DNA of 64,000 bases from Fragilaria crotonensis (GCA_022925895.1 JAKSYS010000286.1:1-64000), one strand, 5' to 3'. Shown: positions 1 through 11,729, numbered from the stretch's first letter. Numbers and translations: made by a program. Notes: generated from the sequence alone by a model not told the origin.

Positions 1-2215
1 CCTCCGGGCTTCACCTGGGTCACTATAAGGTGTTGTTTGCAAAACATAGTTTTCAGACCGACCTTTCAGATGATGAACTCACGGACGATTTCAAGCAACA
101 ACGGGAAGAATTGAACTACAAGCAGCAGGAGCTTCAGAATTACATCTCTGTATGCTCAACTATGCGTTGGAGAGAGGCTACTCGTTCACCCGCTGGCAAA
201 CAATCGCGAACACAATTCTGTTTAAGGATGTGGACAATGTCCGTCTCCACCGCACTAGAGTAATCCATATATACGAGGCCGACTTCAACCTTGCTTTGGG
301 AGTGAAATGGCGCGAAGCCATGCACAGAGCCGAAGACTCTAATGCATTGAATGATGGACAATATGGATCACGCTCCGGGAGATGCGCACCCGACCCGGTG
401 TTCATTGAAGAACTCCAGTGCGAAATCTCACGGGCGACCAGAAAACCAGTCATCTTAACCAATTACGACGCCACAGCATGTTATGATCGGATCATACCCA
501 ACTTGGGAATGCTCGCAAGCAGGAAGTATGGTGTCCCACTGGAAGTGACAAAATCTAATGCAACTACGCTGCATAAGGCGGAGTATCGGGTTCGCACAGA
601 GCTCGGATTAGCAGCTACTGGATATAAGCACGAGGATGCGTTTCCAATCTATGGTACTGGCCAAGGCAGCGCTAATTCCCCGGGAATCTGGTGCATGCTG
701 TCAAGTGCGTTATTAGACGGATACGACCAAGTCGCAACCCCAGCAAAGTACACTGGATCCGAGACGGCGGAGGAGGTGTCGGTGGGAATGATCAGTTTCG
801 TGGACGACTGCAATGGACAAACAAACCAATTCGAATCCGACGGCTCAACCGCAACGGTGGCACAACTGTTCCAGCAAACTCAACAAAACGCACAATCATG
901 GAGTGATCTCTTGTCTGCAAGTGGGGGGTTGTTGGAATTGTCAAAATGTTCGAGTCATGTAATGCAATGGAAATTTTCTCTCCAAGGCGCCCCAGTCTTA
1001 GTTCCCTCTCATGAGGAGTTCCAAGATCAATTACGAGTACAGGACCGCCAGACAGGCGACCATCATCACCTCACCCTGCTGTCGGTGTACGACGCCCACA
1101 AAACTCTTGGACATTATAAAGCGCCTATTGGGAATCAAATGGAACAATTCCGTCAATTAAAACGGAAGAGCGACGATGCCGTCGCGTTCTTGTGGACATG
1201 TCCGTTGTCAAAACTGGAGGCGTGGACATACTATTATGCATGTTATCTCCCAAGTGTCGGGTACCCGTTGGCTTGTTCATCACTCAAAAAGATACAATTA
1301 GATCTCATCCAGAGGAAAGCAATGTCGATCATTGTTGCTCGGTGTGGATACAACCGGAATACCAAGAAAGAAATTCTATACGGCCCTTTGGAACTGGGAG
1401 GCGCAAACTTCAGGCACTTATACATACAGCAAGGAGGGGGACAGATTGGAATGTTTATTCGACACTGGCGATTGAAATCGACAGCTGGTAAGCTCTTGCG
1501 AGTTGCTCTGTCTTGGTTTCAGCAGCAGACAGGAGTTTCTTATTCCATCCTGGAAAAAGTTACCAGTTCGCTTCCACACTTGGAGTCCAAATGGATTGGC
1601 TCACTACGCCAATTCCTGGCGGAGACTGATATGTACTTGCAAGTTGATGCCAAGTCTATTCCGAAGCTCCAACGCCATTATGACTATTATTTGATGGATG
1701 CCATACTAGAATCCAAACAGTTCACCGACGCAGAGATCAGACGCCTTAATTATTGTCGCCTTTATCTCAAAGCGGTGACGCTGGCCGACATTACGGTGAT
1801 CAAAGGGGACTATTTGGACGAACCGAAACTATCGGGGCAAGTCTCATTAGTTAGCAGCCGTACACACGGCAATGCCATCTATCAAGAACGACCATCCGCA
1901 AGAGAGTGGGCATTGTGGCGAAAAATGTGTAAAGCACTGTGGTGCGATGACGACGGGAGGTTACGTGAACCCCTCGGTCACTGGCTGATACCGACTCTAC
2001 AGCAACGACAACAACATCAGGCGTATTTTGAGCACATCGAACTGTGTGGATCGGATGCCATCCTTTGGGTGCGAACGAATGACGCTGAGTACACGCGATG
2101 CATTCAAACCGAGAGTCCATGGGTATACCGCGAAACGAAGATCCTCCGGCCATGGCACGAACTACCTTCTCATGCGGCTCCAAGCGAAGTGGAGCACATC
2201 GGACCACAACTTTGA
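1..2215 (+). pseudogene. LINE-A reverse transcriptase (5' truncated by window edge)
   Basis: This is a non-LTR reverse transcriptase that would copy element RNA at a nicked target. The first bases encode SGLHLGHYK, matching SPSGRHLGHYKA of the LINE-C copy at 46600. A frameshift near 140-150 separates this from the long frame beginning at 152. Motif A is YDATACYDRI (~470-500), motif B is GTGQGSANSP (~655-685) and motif C is SFVDD (~795-810), so the catalytic aspartates are present. The thumb/connection region follows (LGHYKAPIG, LGGANFRHL). The unusual GTGQGS form of motif B is shared with the other LINEs in this window. The frameshift suggests a dead copy. Confidence 0.85.
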
Positions 2216-2737
2216 ATTTAAGCATAGCACCAACGACGTTCCGTCTCGGAGCATTCCGGCAGCAACGTTTGCGCAATTTGTGAGCAGCCTCCCACTATGG
2301 GAAGCCGAATTGTTGCATAATGTGGACTTGGCGGAGGACCCCTTTACTGTCAGCGATGCACTTTCGCATGGCATCCGGGCGGTAAGCGATGGTTCTGTGT
2401 GGACTGACAACCAAGGAGCGTATGGATGGATGCTGAGCTCGGACTTGGGAGATAGAGTGGCACGGGGAATGGGACCTGCTCGCGGTGCTAAGGTCGACTC
2501 CTACCGCGCGGAAGCGTATGGCATGCTGACGATTCTTTGCTTTCTTCGGAGATTGGCAGAATTCACGATCCAAGTGGAGCCGTGGACAGGGATCCTGGCA
2601 ACGGATAGCCAAAGCCTTCTGGACACGATTACAGTCAAACCGCCAAAAAGGGGCCATAGCAAGCCCTCAGTATGCACACCGAAAACACGTCGCACATCTC
2701 GATGTTAAGTGTCCGGAGTGGGATCTGTTAAGTAGTA
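2216..2737 (+). pseudogene. LINE-A RNase H, first half
   Basis: The frame running 2028-2708 encodes an RNase H fold start: AVSDGSVWTDNQGAYGW (first catalytic Asp), SYRAEAYGM (Glu) and ILATDSQSLLDT (second Asp). RNase H would remove the RNA strand during reverse transcription. A frameshift near the A5/G4 run at ~2650 moves the coding frame; the new frame reads HLDVKCPEWDLLSS up to the copia insertion point. The rest of the domain, including VRGHQD, resumes at 8541. Confidence 0.8.
2732..2737. repeat. Target site duplication of copia-1, left copy (GTAGTA)
   Basis: GTAGTA directly precedes the TGTGATT LTR start, and the same six bases follow the other LTR at 8535-8540. Confidence 0.85.
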
Positions 2738-3047
2738 TGTGATTTACTTGGTGTCGTGCTGGCAACTAGTGCGAACAAAACTACGAAGTAAAGGGCTTTG
2801 CAAAAGTAGGTTTATCGGTGTTATGATTATTTCGAGCGATTGTAGAATCGGCAGTCGTGTTCACGTGTTTTCATACGTGGAACGACCGTAAACTCTACGC
2901 GCGAATACATCCACGACTGAGTACAAATGTACGTCGAGACATACGAATGTACGTCTCGACGAAGACACGAATGAGAATGAACGACTCGGCGCATCCATTC
3001 TGTTGGTTCTGCGTTTGTGACGGTACGCAGGTACCAGTATCATTACA
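2738..3047 (-). repeat. Copia-1 3' LTR
   Basis: 310-bp direct repeat of 8225-8534 with TG...CA ends. In element orientation (minus) this is the downstream LTR, since RNase H ends just inside it. Confidence 0.93.
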
Positions 3048-3062
3048 CTCCTTCTCGCTTCC
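3048..3062 (-). other. Copia-1 polypurine tract
   Basis: On the minus strand GGAAGCGAGAAGGAG lies directly against the 3' LTR, the expected place and composition for a plus-strand primer. Confidence 0.7.
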
Positions 3063-3080
3063 AACCAGAATGTTGAGCCC

Positions 3081-3713
3081 CTACCATCCCATCACTGTCT
3101 TGCGATGGAGGCAATGTGACTCTTCATTCAACGGCTTCGTAAGGAAGTCCGCTGGTTGATCATTCGTTCGGATGTGATGGATGCTGATTTCCTTTCGCTC
3201 AACGTAGTCCCTGAAATGGTGAAGCTTGACGTTTAGATGCTTCGTCCGAGGTCGATACTTGTGGACACGAGCCATTTCCAAGGCTCCGCTGTTGTCTTCG
3301 AATACACGACAGTGCACCCGAGCCTGCGTCGTCGATACCGGATATCCTCGTTCCTTCATCTCCTTCAACAACTCCATTATAGGGATCGCGTCTCTCAGCG
3401 CGTAACTCAGACCTGTGTATTCGCTCTCCGTCGACGACAGGGCCACTTCCGTTTGCAATTGGGATTTCCACAGCAAGGGGCAGTTGGCATACTTGATGAT
3501 ATACCCATGGCGTGACCTCGCTGTATCACGATCGCTCGCTGCCTCCTTTGGATCCCAATCACCACAGAAGCTTGCGTCAACGAAGACCTCTAAGTCCTTG
3601 TTCGTCATCGGTTGCATAATCGTACCTTTGTCTCTGGTTCCCAACAAATAGCGCCCCAGCCATCGCACTGCGTCCCGTGTTCTTTCTTGGGGTCGGATAC
3701 GAATCTGGCGCAT
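3081..3713 (-). pseudogene. Copia-1 RNase H, C-terminus of Pol
   Basis: This 210-codon frame is a typical Ty1/copia RNase H. It contains EVFVDASFCGDW (first Asp), LSSTESEYTGLS (Glu), VFEDNSGALEMA (Asp) and the terminal block HIRTNDQPADFLTKPL. It degrades template RNA in the virus-like particle. The frame itself is intact to its stop, but it is out of frame with the RT segment upstream (3763-4344), so the polyprotein is broken. Confidence 0.9.
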
Positions 3714-3762
3714 TGGTGGACGGCGTACGCGATGTCACTTCGTGTCGCCTTCTCGAGATAGT

Positions 3763-4822
3763 TCAGCTTCCCAATGATCGATCTATAATTGAACGAGTTG
3801 TCGAATGACCTGAGTCCGAATGTCTTGTCAGTAGTTTCGATGACGCAGCCGGAGTCGAACGCGATTTAACATTCGTGCCGTTCAATCTCAAGTCTTCCAG
3901 AATCTGGTCGATGAGATGTGGTTGTGACAAATGTATCGTGCCATCCGTCCTCCGATCGATGCTGACGCCAAGGAAGTCGGCAAGGTCGCCTTCAACTGTT
4001 ATGGACAACTTGGCCTTCTTTTGAAGCTCGTCAATTATCTTGTCAATCTCTTTCTTGTCAGGGCCAGCCAATAAACTATCATCGGTGTATAGGACGTACA
4101 ACGTTGACCCTCTGTAGAAAACGCATTCGTCCACCGCCGATTGTTGGAAACCCAAGTCTTTCACCAGTTTTCGCACAAGATATTGGTTCCATACGCGTCC
4201 CGCTTGCTTCTGGCCGTAGATGTTCCTGTGGATCTTGAGGACGAAGTCGTTTGGATTCGAATCATCCTCAAGTTCCATCCCTGCTGGGACCTTCATGTAC
4301 AGCGTCTTCCACGGGAGCTTGAGCGAATGCTTGAACAAAGTCAATCTGCTTCGTGTGCCACCCGTGCGCGACTGTCATTGTCAGGAGCATTCTTACCGAG
4401 TTCCAAGAAGCGACCGGCGCGTACGTCTCATCATAGTGCTCACCTCTTCATTCGCGAGCCGTCGATGTTCAATCGCGCTTTGTACTTTTGATCGATCCAT
4501 CCTTCGCGTCGCGTTTTCGTTTCATCTGCCAGACGGCGGGTAGGATGGTTTGTCCTTTGGGAACCTCAGACTTTGGAATGATGGTGAAGTTGCCATTGTT
4601 GAATTGGTCTGTCACCTCCTTTGTCATGCTCTCCTTGAACATCGCCCTGTCCTCCTCCTTCATCGCCTGGTGGTAGTATAACGTGTCCGGGTCCGACACT
4701 GCCTTGTATGCCATCAACGGGTTGCGATAAGCCCATCGGTCGTCGTCTGGGAACATTGCCACGTAGCAAAATATTTCTCCTTCGACATCGTTCCGAGTGG
4801 CGTCGCTGATCTCCGTGCACAT
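3763..4822 (-). pseudogene. Copia-1 reverse transcriptase
   Basis: Two overlapping minus-strand frames (4469-4822 and 3763-4344) make up the RT. The first has the lead-in block ILPAVWQMKRKRDAKDGS; the second has FVLKIHRNIYGQKQAGRVWN and the catalytic YTDDSLLAG (YxDD box), followed by DFLGVSIDRRTDGTIHLSQP. The segment carrying motif A is broken by a frameshift between ~4350 and 4470. Order and motifs are those of Ty1/copia. Confidence 0.85.
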
Positions 4823-6227
4823 CGCCGCGAGATATTTCTGAGGTGGCTTGATCGTGCGCCCGAATCTCGTCTTTGAATTCGGTTCGCATCACCCATCGTG
4901 CGGTCGCCCGTTTCTGTTGCATCGATGGGTATCGGTGGACCGTCGTCCCCGACGTTTGCTGCAGCTGGCTCCTTCTGACTTGAAGGCACCGGTTCGCCTG
5001 CCCTTGCTCTCTCGTTTGGTGTGTGGCGTTTTCGTTTTCTGCTGGACGATGTCATGCTCGTCGTTTGACTCGACGGTGACGTTGCGCCCTTCGTCGTTAG
5101 CTCCTTCTGAGACGTGACAAATCCCGCTCTCAGTTGCCACGACGATTTCGTCTTGACGTTCTTCACGGTATCGAATGTTGCATCGTAAGCGACGTGAAAT
5201 TGGGGGCTCACCAAGGCTGTGTCCCTGTCCATCACGAGTGCGACGTTTCGTCCGTGTTGCGGTGATCTCCCCAGGTAGACTCCGGCTCTCGACCGTTGCG
5301 ACCATTTGTGGAAAGGTCGGTTGCTCTGGAGTTCGTTTGTGAGCACATAGGTCGGGCACCCGCCTTCCACTGTCTCCTCCGCTGACGCTGTCTTTTGGAG
5401 GTAGATAAACCCCAGTCGACTGAATTGATCGACGTAGACAGTCGCGTAGCGGTATCGTTTCGTGGTCAGGAAGCCAGTCATCTGGGCAATCAACCCTGGC
5501 GTGGGTGAGACGAGTTGATCCACCGATACCACTTGTCCTGGTTTCGTCGGCTTGGAATCCTCATCGTCGCCGTCCTTCCTCGGTTTGTTCCGCCAAGGTC
5601 GTTTCGTTGCCTTCGCGTAGAGGCATGCCGAACATGTTGGAACTCTGCACTTCGAAAGACGTCGCGGCAAGATTCCTGCTTGGCCATCTCTTGGAGTTTT
5701 CTCATGGAGATGTGTCCGAATTGATGGTGGATCGCCAACAGCTCTGCCAGGTCATTGGCTGGCTGTCGGTCCTCCTCGTCAAGGATGATGTTCACGTTCG
5801 TCGTTCGCGGCAGTTCCATGTCGGTCGTTGTGGGTTGCTCGCCCGTTTGCGGCGGTTTGTTTGTTGCTGCCTTGCTTGTTTCCCTTTGAAGGGGTACTGG
5901 ATGGTCCGTCGAGGGTGTGAGTCGTCGGCGTTGGATTGGTTTCGTTCGAGTGCTTCCAAGCGTTCGTGAGCATCTCATCGTTTCCTGTCTCGACTTCGTC
6001 GTCCTCCTCGTCGTCTGATACGAGACCCGAAGGCATCGCGATGACGTCCCGAGTCGATTCATCCAGTTCAGCTTCACAACAGAAGGCTCGAAATTTCTCG
6101 AAGCCTGATGCCATCGTGAAGGTTGCAACGTTGTCTTTCTTACCAAGTGGAATTCTGATTTTGTACTTTCCACCTCCCCAAAACAAGACGCACTCCCGTC
6201 CATTGGTGTATTCTCCACACTTGTCAC
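4823..6227 (-). pseudogene. Copia-1 integrase, with deletion of the catalytic core
   Basis: The GAG-pre-integrase zinc region is visible as IHHQFGHISMRKL (~5690-5730), with its cysteines VPTCSACLYAKATKR in the next frame (~5625-5650). The core starts with PGQVVSVDQLVSPTPG (first Asp of DDE) and YATVYVDQFSRLGFIY. After ASAEETVEGG (~5370) it jumps to PTYVLTNELQSNRPFHKW, which belongs downstream of the catalytic domain. The part that should hold the second Asp and the Glu is absent, judging from the copia family layout roughly 100-130 residues. Integrase activity is therefore lost. Confidence 0.8.
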
Positions 6228-6867
6228 GTTCGGGACCTGTCGTCTGGGTCTGGGACCAGTGTTGCGGACTCAATAGTCGAACTCGTCCGTCGGGAACGTA
6301 GTATGAGTTCGGAATTGTGAAGGTGTGTTTCTTCCCAACTCGTCCTCCCAACTCCAACGTAGCGTGCCGACTTGCACGTTCGTCGTTCTCGTTCCTGCGA
6401 ATCCCTTCACGACCCGATCCGTCGGCCTCAGTTTCCCAACAAAGTCCTCCTTCACGTGTGAGATGCACCCCGAACATCGGTTGTCGATTCCGATCGTTTC
6501 CGAATCGGTGTCGAATTGGGTTTTCCTTTCGGTCGCAATCGTAGCATTCGCTTGCATGGCGAGAACCGTCATCGCCATGACGGTCCCCGCCCCCAGCTTG
6601 CTCGTTTGCGATTGATTCGATGGTGTGCAGTTCCGAGCGAATGTGTGGCTTGGTGTTTCTCAGGATCCAGTCTCCCAGGTCGCTCGAGATGGATTCGATC
6701 GTTCGCCAGCAGCATGACCATGCCGACGTTACGAGCGCGTCCGTCCTCTTCGCAAACCTTCGTGCTGTCCTGCTCCACTCCTCGGTGTCGAGTGTCCGTT
6801 TCGTTGATCGGAGAATGGTCGCGATGATGGTGGGTATAGACCAACACAATGTGAGTAAAGTCCGCAC
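6228..6867 (-). pseudogene. Copia-1 aspartic protease region
   Basis: The minus-strand frame at 6270-6578 contains TIGIDNRCSGCISHVKEDF, the form of retropepsin active-site block seen in diatom copia elements (D-N in place of the usual D-S/T-G). GFAGTRTTNVQVGTLRW follows, and in the next frame IPNSYYVPDGRVRLLSPQHW. Protease would cut the Gag-Pol polyprotein. At least one frameshift lies at ~6310-6330. Confidence 0.75.
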
Positions 6868-6894
6868 TACTATCGTGTTAGTCCACCCTCCCCG

Positions 6895-8178
6895 TCACTC
6901 GCTGTCCTCATCCTCCGTCGTGTCCTTCTCGACCGACTGTTCCATCTTGGCGACGTAGGCCTTCGCGACCTTGAGTTTCTTCTCAATCGCCTTCTTCTTG
7001 TCTGATCCTGTCGACTCGCGCTTGCGTTTGTCACCGGCTGCATCAGCGGCTAAGCCCTTGCATTCTTTCGGCTTGTGAGCTCGCCACTTCTCGCACTTCC
7101 CACCGGTGTCTTTTCCGCACCAGTACCACATGTGACCCTGGAAGTCGACTTCTTTCTTGTCGCCTGGTTTCGGTGCCTTCCACTTCTTCGGGTGATCGCC
7201 TTCTTTCTTCTTCGAAGACTGCTTGTCACCTCCCGACTTGGCCGCTTTCTTCTTCGAGCTCTCGGGACACCTTCTTGTTGAGCGACTTCATCGTGGAGTT
7301 GAATTTCGCTTCCAACGCCACAATCTTTCTTCGGCCGTCGGCGCATTCCATGTGCCCTTCTCAACCATCGTATCGTATTTGTTCTTGGCGGCTATCATCA
7401 GGTCGTCAGGCGTGAGTTCTTCCTTCCTCGTGGTCGTCTTGCTTGCGCATGAGCCACGCTCGGAAGACTTCGTCGCTCACAGCTCCATATCCCTTAAACA
7501 GGTTGATGAGGAGATCTGACGTCTTCTGATTCCTCGCCGTCAATGATTGGAGCAGAAGTTTCACATACTGGTTGAACTTGCCGATGTCGCTGTCCACCGT
7601 GAGTATGTAACTGTCCAAGTTTGATAGCTTCGTACGAATTTGGTTGGTGGTTGCGTTCGTGTCAAGGTGGCTCTCTCGGATGATGATCTTCAAGAGAGCC
7701 ACGCCGCTGCACAGATCATTGTCGCCAATCCTGTATTGGTCTGACCACAGGGAGATTCTCTTCTTCGCAGCATTCGTCAAGGACGCCATGAGGCACTTGT
7801 AGAGCATGTATGTGTCCTGCGCCTCTCTCGTCCTTGCTCGTTGATGTACTGCAACTCGGACTCGGTGACTTTCTCCAATGAAATCGTGCCGTAGTTCTCG
7901 ATGAGCCTCTCCTGTACCGGCTCGTTGTCGTCCGTCACCTCCAACGTGATGTTTAGGATGCCATCGGACCACCCCATCTCGTCCGCTCTGTCCTGGACGT
8001 CTTTAAGGAACTGGAAGAGGCCTTCGGCTTCGCAGTCAAAGGGTTCCTTGCAGACTTCTCGGATGGCGGACTTGTAGATCTTGGAGTGTTCGCTCTTCGT
8101 GAAGTCGAGCAATCCTTGGACAGCCAACGCTGGGGAGAACGCGAATACAACTTCGGCTTCGTCCGGTTCGTCAGCCAT
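6895..8178 (-). pseudogene. Copia-1 gag with zinc-binding segment
   Basis: Gag starts at the ATG at 8178-8176, 46 nt inside the 5' LTR, and reads MADEPDEAEVVFAFSPALAV. It shifts frame near 7840 into TYMLYKCLMASLTNAAKKR (7406-7972) and again near 7400. A Cys/His cluster follows at ~7070-7131 (MWYWCGKDTGGKCEKW then AHKPKEC), the usual cysteine-rich block of diatom gag proteins. Gag forms the particle and binds RNA. At least two frameshifts break it. Confidence 0.75.
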
Positions 8179-8224
8179 GGTACTTTACCTTGTTTCTTCT
8201 TTTTCAACTCGCGCAGAGGAAGCG

Positions 8225-8534
8225 TGTGATTTACTTGGTGTCGTGCTGGCAACTAGTGCGAACAAAACTACGAAGTAAAGGGCTTTGCAAAAGTAGGTTT
8301 ATAGGTGTTATGATTATTTCGAGCGATTGTAGAATCGGCAGTCGTGTTCACGTGTTTTCATACGTGGAACGACCGTAAACTCTACGCGCGAATACATCCA
8401 CGACTGAGTACAAATGTACGTCGAGACATACGAATGTACGTCTCGGCGAAGACACGAATGAGAATGAACGACTCGGCGCATCCATTCTGTTGGTTCTGCG
8501 TTTGTGACGGTACGCAGGTACCAGTATCATTACA
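8225..8534 (-). repeat. Copia-1 5' LTR
   Basis: 310-bp direct repeat of 2738-3047. In element orientation it is the upstream LTR: gag begins 46 nt downstream. It should hold the promoter, but I see no motif that fixes the start site. Confidence 0.93.
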
Positions 8535-8540
8535 GTAGTA
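8535..8540. repeat. Target site duplication of copia-1, right copy (GTAGTA)
   Basis: GTAGTA directly after the LTR end ATTACA, matching 2732-2737. Confidence 0.85.
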
Positions 8541-9725
8541 TTCTCAGTGAACTCCAACGTTGGCCTGGGATTACGCTCCAACATGTCCGAGGTCACCAAG
8601 ATCGCAAGACAGCGTACACCCGTCTCCCGCTGTTGGCGCAATTGAATGTGGATGCAGACCTCATGGCGACGACGTATCAATGCGAACATGGGATGTCGCG
8701 TCCTGAGGTTCTTCTCACAGACACGGCAGGAGTGCATCTCGTCACACCTCGAGGCAGCGTGACAAAAGATTACGACTCGGCTATACGATACCAGGCCACG
8801 AAACCCGGCCTCGCAAAACATATCCAAGAGAGGTATGGATGGTCGGACCGAACTATGCGTAACGTAAACTGGACAGCTCATGGATCGAGCTTGCGGAAAA
8901 AGATTCAACGAAAGACCCATTACACAAAACTCGTCCACGGGATCCTCCCAACGGGAAAACATATGCACCGGAAGGACCCATTCCGAAGTTTGTGCCCCCT
9001 ATGTCAAGATACTGCGGAAGATTGGTGCCATATTCTAAAATGCCCACATGAGAACCGAGGCCGATGGAGGGATCAACTCATACCAAAAGTGGAGGAGAAA
9101 TGCTCCTCACTGAGAACACGGCCCGTGCTAAAGCGACTGTTACGTGATGCATTGAACGGCTGGTTTAACCATACTACTACGGATACGTACGCCCTCAATC
9201 CCTTGATGTACCCGCCGGACGTCCACTGCTTAATTGGTCAGCAGAACGAAATAGGATGCAGCAACTGTTCTTGGGACGATTCAGTACCGAATGGAGCTAT
9301 TTACAGGATAATTTTTATGCACAACAGGCTGCGGAAGAGGGACAAACAAAGAAGAAGACAAAGAAACTACAGGCCAACGGTGGCAAGTCGCAATGATTGG
9401 GTTACTATGGGATCAATGGTGGGTAGTATGGGAAAGTCGAAATCAAGATCTCCACGGGGCTGACGAACGCTCTCGAGCACAAGCGGAGACGAGAGAGGTG
9501 CATCGAAAACTGAGAGAACTCTATGATTACAAAGCCCGTCTGAGCAGCGAGGTGCAAACATTACTGCATGAGGATATTACAGAACATTTTGATCGACCGC
9601 TGTGGGTCAACAAAAATTGGATAGCGATTCATGAGCCACTTATCAGGGCCGACCTGAAGCGGGTGATGACGAGGATAAGAGCAGGCACAAGATCTATCCG
9701 CCAGTATTTGAGACCTGGGAGATAG
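8541..9725 (+). pseudogene. LINE-A RNase H second half, zinc knuckle and C-terminus
   Basis: The frame picks up LINE-A RNase H at ILSELQRWPGITLQHVRGHQD and continues to LNVDADLMA (final catalytic Asp). A CCHC zinc-binding segment follows, LCPLCQDTAEDWCHILKC (~8990-9045), as in many LINE ORF2 C-termini. Frameshifts near 9260-9390 move to the frame 9393-9725, which ends RAGTRSIRQYLRPGR and TAG. The equivalent zinc segment in LINE-C copy 2 is LCPTCLLQEENIHHFLHC. Confidence 0.82.
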
Positions 9726-11530
9726 CCATGGGTACAGCAGACGGCGGAGTAGGTTGCGAGGGCTTGTCTGTACAAGGCAAGGTTTCGTCGTGTGGGTCGA
9801 GTGTTCTTGGTATGAACATCGCGGCAATACGTTAAAATAGAGTTCCGGTTTTTTTTTGAGGATACGGGATTCAGCCACAAGGCTTGCTTCCGTTACAACA
9901 CGGTCGAGACGTTCGGCAAATTTGTGACGATTGCCTTGGTATGTCAGTCTCGCTCCACGGACAAAGGCGTTATGTGCCATGAGTAATTCGTACTTTTCGT
10001 TTAGATACGTAGTAACTTGTTGAATGTTTGAGGCATGGAGCAACCGTTGCTGTGGATTAGCCAGTTCCTGAGTCTGATTTCCAAACAGAAGATCCGTTTG
10101 GAAGTCGAGGTAGTAACCGCGGTGGTCTGATGGCAATCTGGCATCAAAGGCTTCATAGCCCGCTTTGCGTAGAGCTATACTTACTTTTGGGCTCGCCAAC
10201 GCGTAATCCAGACAAGCAGAGCCTCGTGTATATGTGGGGGGGGGCCGCGATGGGTGCCGTGTGGACATTAAGTTAACGAGTTGAAGTGAACTTGCTATCC
10301 CGCTCATACCTTCTGAATCGGATCCAAAAACTTCATTGAAATCGCCGACAATTAACAAGTCCGCCCCCGTATCTTGTTGGTAAGCGCGTAAGGTTTGCAA
10401 CAAATCTCGACAAAAAGCTGTGCGGGGGTTTGTGACTTCATCCTTCATTTGGATTAGGAGGCTCCTTTGTTGTGATGCGACTGTCAATGCTCCTTGTGTT
10501 CCTCGTTTCTCCACCGTTTGATACGCGGACACCACTGCAAGTAACCGACCTTGTTTACCGATAAATTTTGAATGACCCAACGTCCTAACGGGTCCTGAGT
10601 TTGTTTTGTCATACGCCCGGAAATACTTCCAGTAGACATGATAAAGGTACCCCAGGTTTGTATGCCGTGTTGAATTGTATTGAGTGGTGCCAAATGTGAC
10701 CGCGCCCGCTGGCATAGTTGTTGCGCCGCGCGGAATAGTGCACTTGACTTGCATCTGTGTTGTGTCCAGATTGTGTTCTTGTCCCATGAAGATGTCGGCT
10801 TGTACTCATTATGAACTCGGCACACATCTTCAAATTGACCCTCGTCTATCGATGGACAAACCGTTGATGTTTTGAGCGTATACCCTTGTAATATTTGCTG
10901 GCTTTTTAGTCAATTCGTCTCCCATGGTTCATTTGTTTTCTGATTGGCTCTCGTCAAAATTGTTTCCATCGGTGTTCCACTTTAAAGGGGGCGTGTTGTT
11001 CCTCGTGGCGCCTATTGAACACGGTCTTCCATTGATGTTGTGCTTCTTTCAACAACTCGTCGTTTCGAGTCGATGTCACTCCTCCTGTATCTGCGACTTC
11101 ATATGAACTCGAAGTTGCTCGTACTAACTTACTCATTCTGGAATCGCTCCAGCTGGATCGTTTGATGACATGTATTGCGATTCCAGGGGAGCGGGGCGGG
11201 AGGGTATGTTTGTCTTACTAGCCCTGGTAGAGAACATTGTGCTTGTTGAGCTGCTGGCCATTGTACTTGAGGGAGAACTCGTGTGAACTGCCTGTGTTTA
11301 CTTCATGGTGCCCAAGTCGTTGTTGTTGCTCTTCCTTTGCCTGGTGGAAAATATGTTCTTCTTGTTGTTGGAGTTCAAATGCAAGTTCCAGGTTTAAACA
11401 AACGTCCGAGGAGTCCGACAAATCTTCTGGGTCTTCTCCATCATGGCCCTTGTTTGCTGATCCTTCAATCCTGTTGTATTGGTAGGCAGGGCCCTCGATG
11501 GGTGCTAGCCTGCCAGTATCGACCATATCC
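9726..11530 (-). pseudogene. LINE-B: inverted 5' fragment with endonuclease domain
   Basis: On the minus strand this is an APE-type LINE endonuclease, which nicks target DNA to prime reverse transcription. Visible blocks are RVYAQNINGLS (~10880), QADIFMGQEHNLDTT (~10790; frame broken), LLIVGDFNEVFG (~10350), ACLDYALASP (~10200) and LPSDHRGYYLDF (~10110), matching the catalytic DFN and SDH motifs of the fold. It reads on into an ORF2 linker until an A9 run at 9845-9860. The frame at 11218-11526 (Gln/Glu-rich, no recognised domain) may be its upstream ORF. It has no RT of its own and abuts the end of LINE-A tail-to-tail. It could be the missing half of a LINE-A-type element moved by rearrangement. 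Confidence 0.75.
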
Positions 11531-11729
11531 TCATCTGTACTTGCGTTGTGTTCATTGTCGTCGATGCTGTGTTGAAAGCTTTTGATGTTTCTTTTTCAGA
11601 GATCGATAAACACCAGTATCTTGTGATGAGTCTTGAACACAATTTTCTAGTTCAGTTTTTCAAGTACGTTCTGTCCGCCGTTCGTAATTGCGTATCCCGA
11701 ATAGGAAGTTGTCGCGTACCACCATCACC

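Larger units (their letters stand above)
2738..8534 (-). mobile_element. Copia-1: Ty1/copia LTR retrotransposon nested in LINE-A
   Basis: Two 310-bp direct repeats (2738-3047 and 8225-8534) begin TGTGATTTAC and end ATCATTACA. They differ at about two positions by eye. They enclose gag, protease, integrase, RT and RNase H read on the minus strand in the Ty1/copia order. A 6-bp duplication GTAGTA flanks the element. The coding region is broken into several frames and most of the integrase catalytic core is missing near 5370, so this copy could not supply its own integrase. The near-identical LTRs indicate a fairly recent insertion. Confidence 0.93.
1..9725 (+). mobile_element. LINE-A: 3' part of a non-LTR retrotransposon, split by a copia insertion
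   Basis: The plus strand carries, in order, a reverse transcriptase (to 2215), the first half of an RNase H (to 2737), then after an inserted copia element (2738-8534) the second half of the RNase H, a CCHC zinc knuckle and a C-terminal region ending at a TAG at 9723-9725. The 5' end (ORF1 and endonuclease) lies outside the window. The reading frame across the insertion is restored if the copia element and one copy of its 6-bp target duplication are removed. There are frameshifts near 145 and near 2650, so the copy is inactive. Its RT differs clearly from the two LINE-C copies at 11640 and 42840, so it is a separate family. Confidence 0.85.

Noticed and set aside
9726-11530. Twin-priming 5' inversion of LINE-A
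   Set aside because: Twin priming puts the inverted 5' part upstream of the sense 3' part; here it lies downstream.
11237-11585. Cys/Ser-rich plus-strand frames at the LINE-B 5' end
   Set aside because: They are shadows of a Gln/Glu-rich minus-strand frame.
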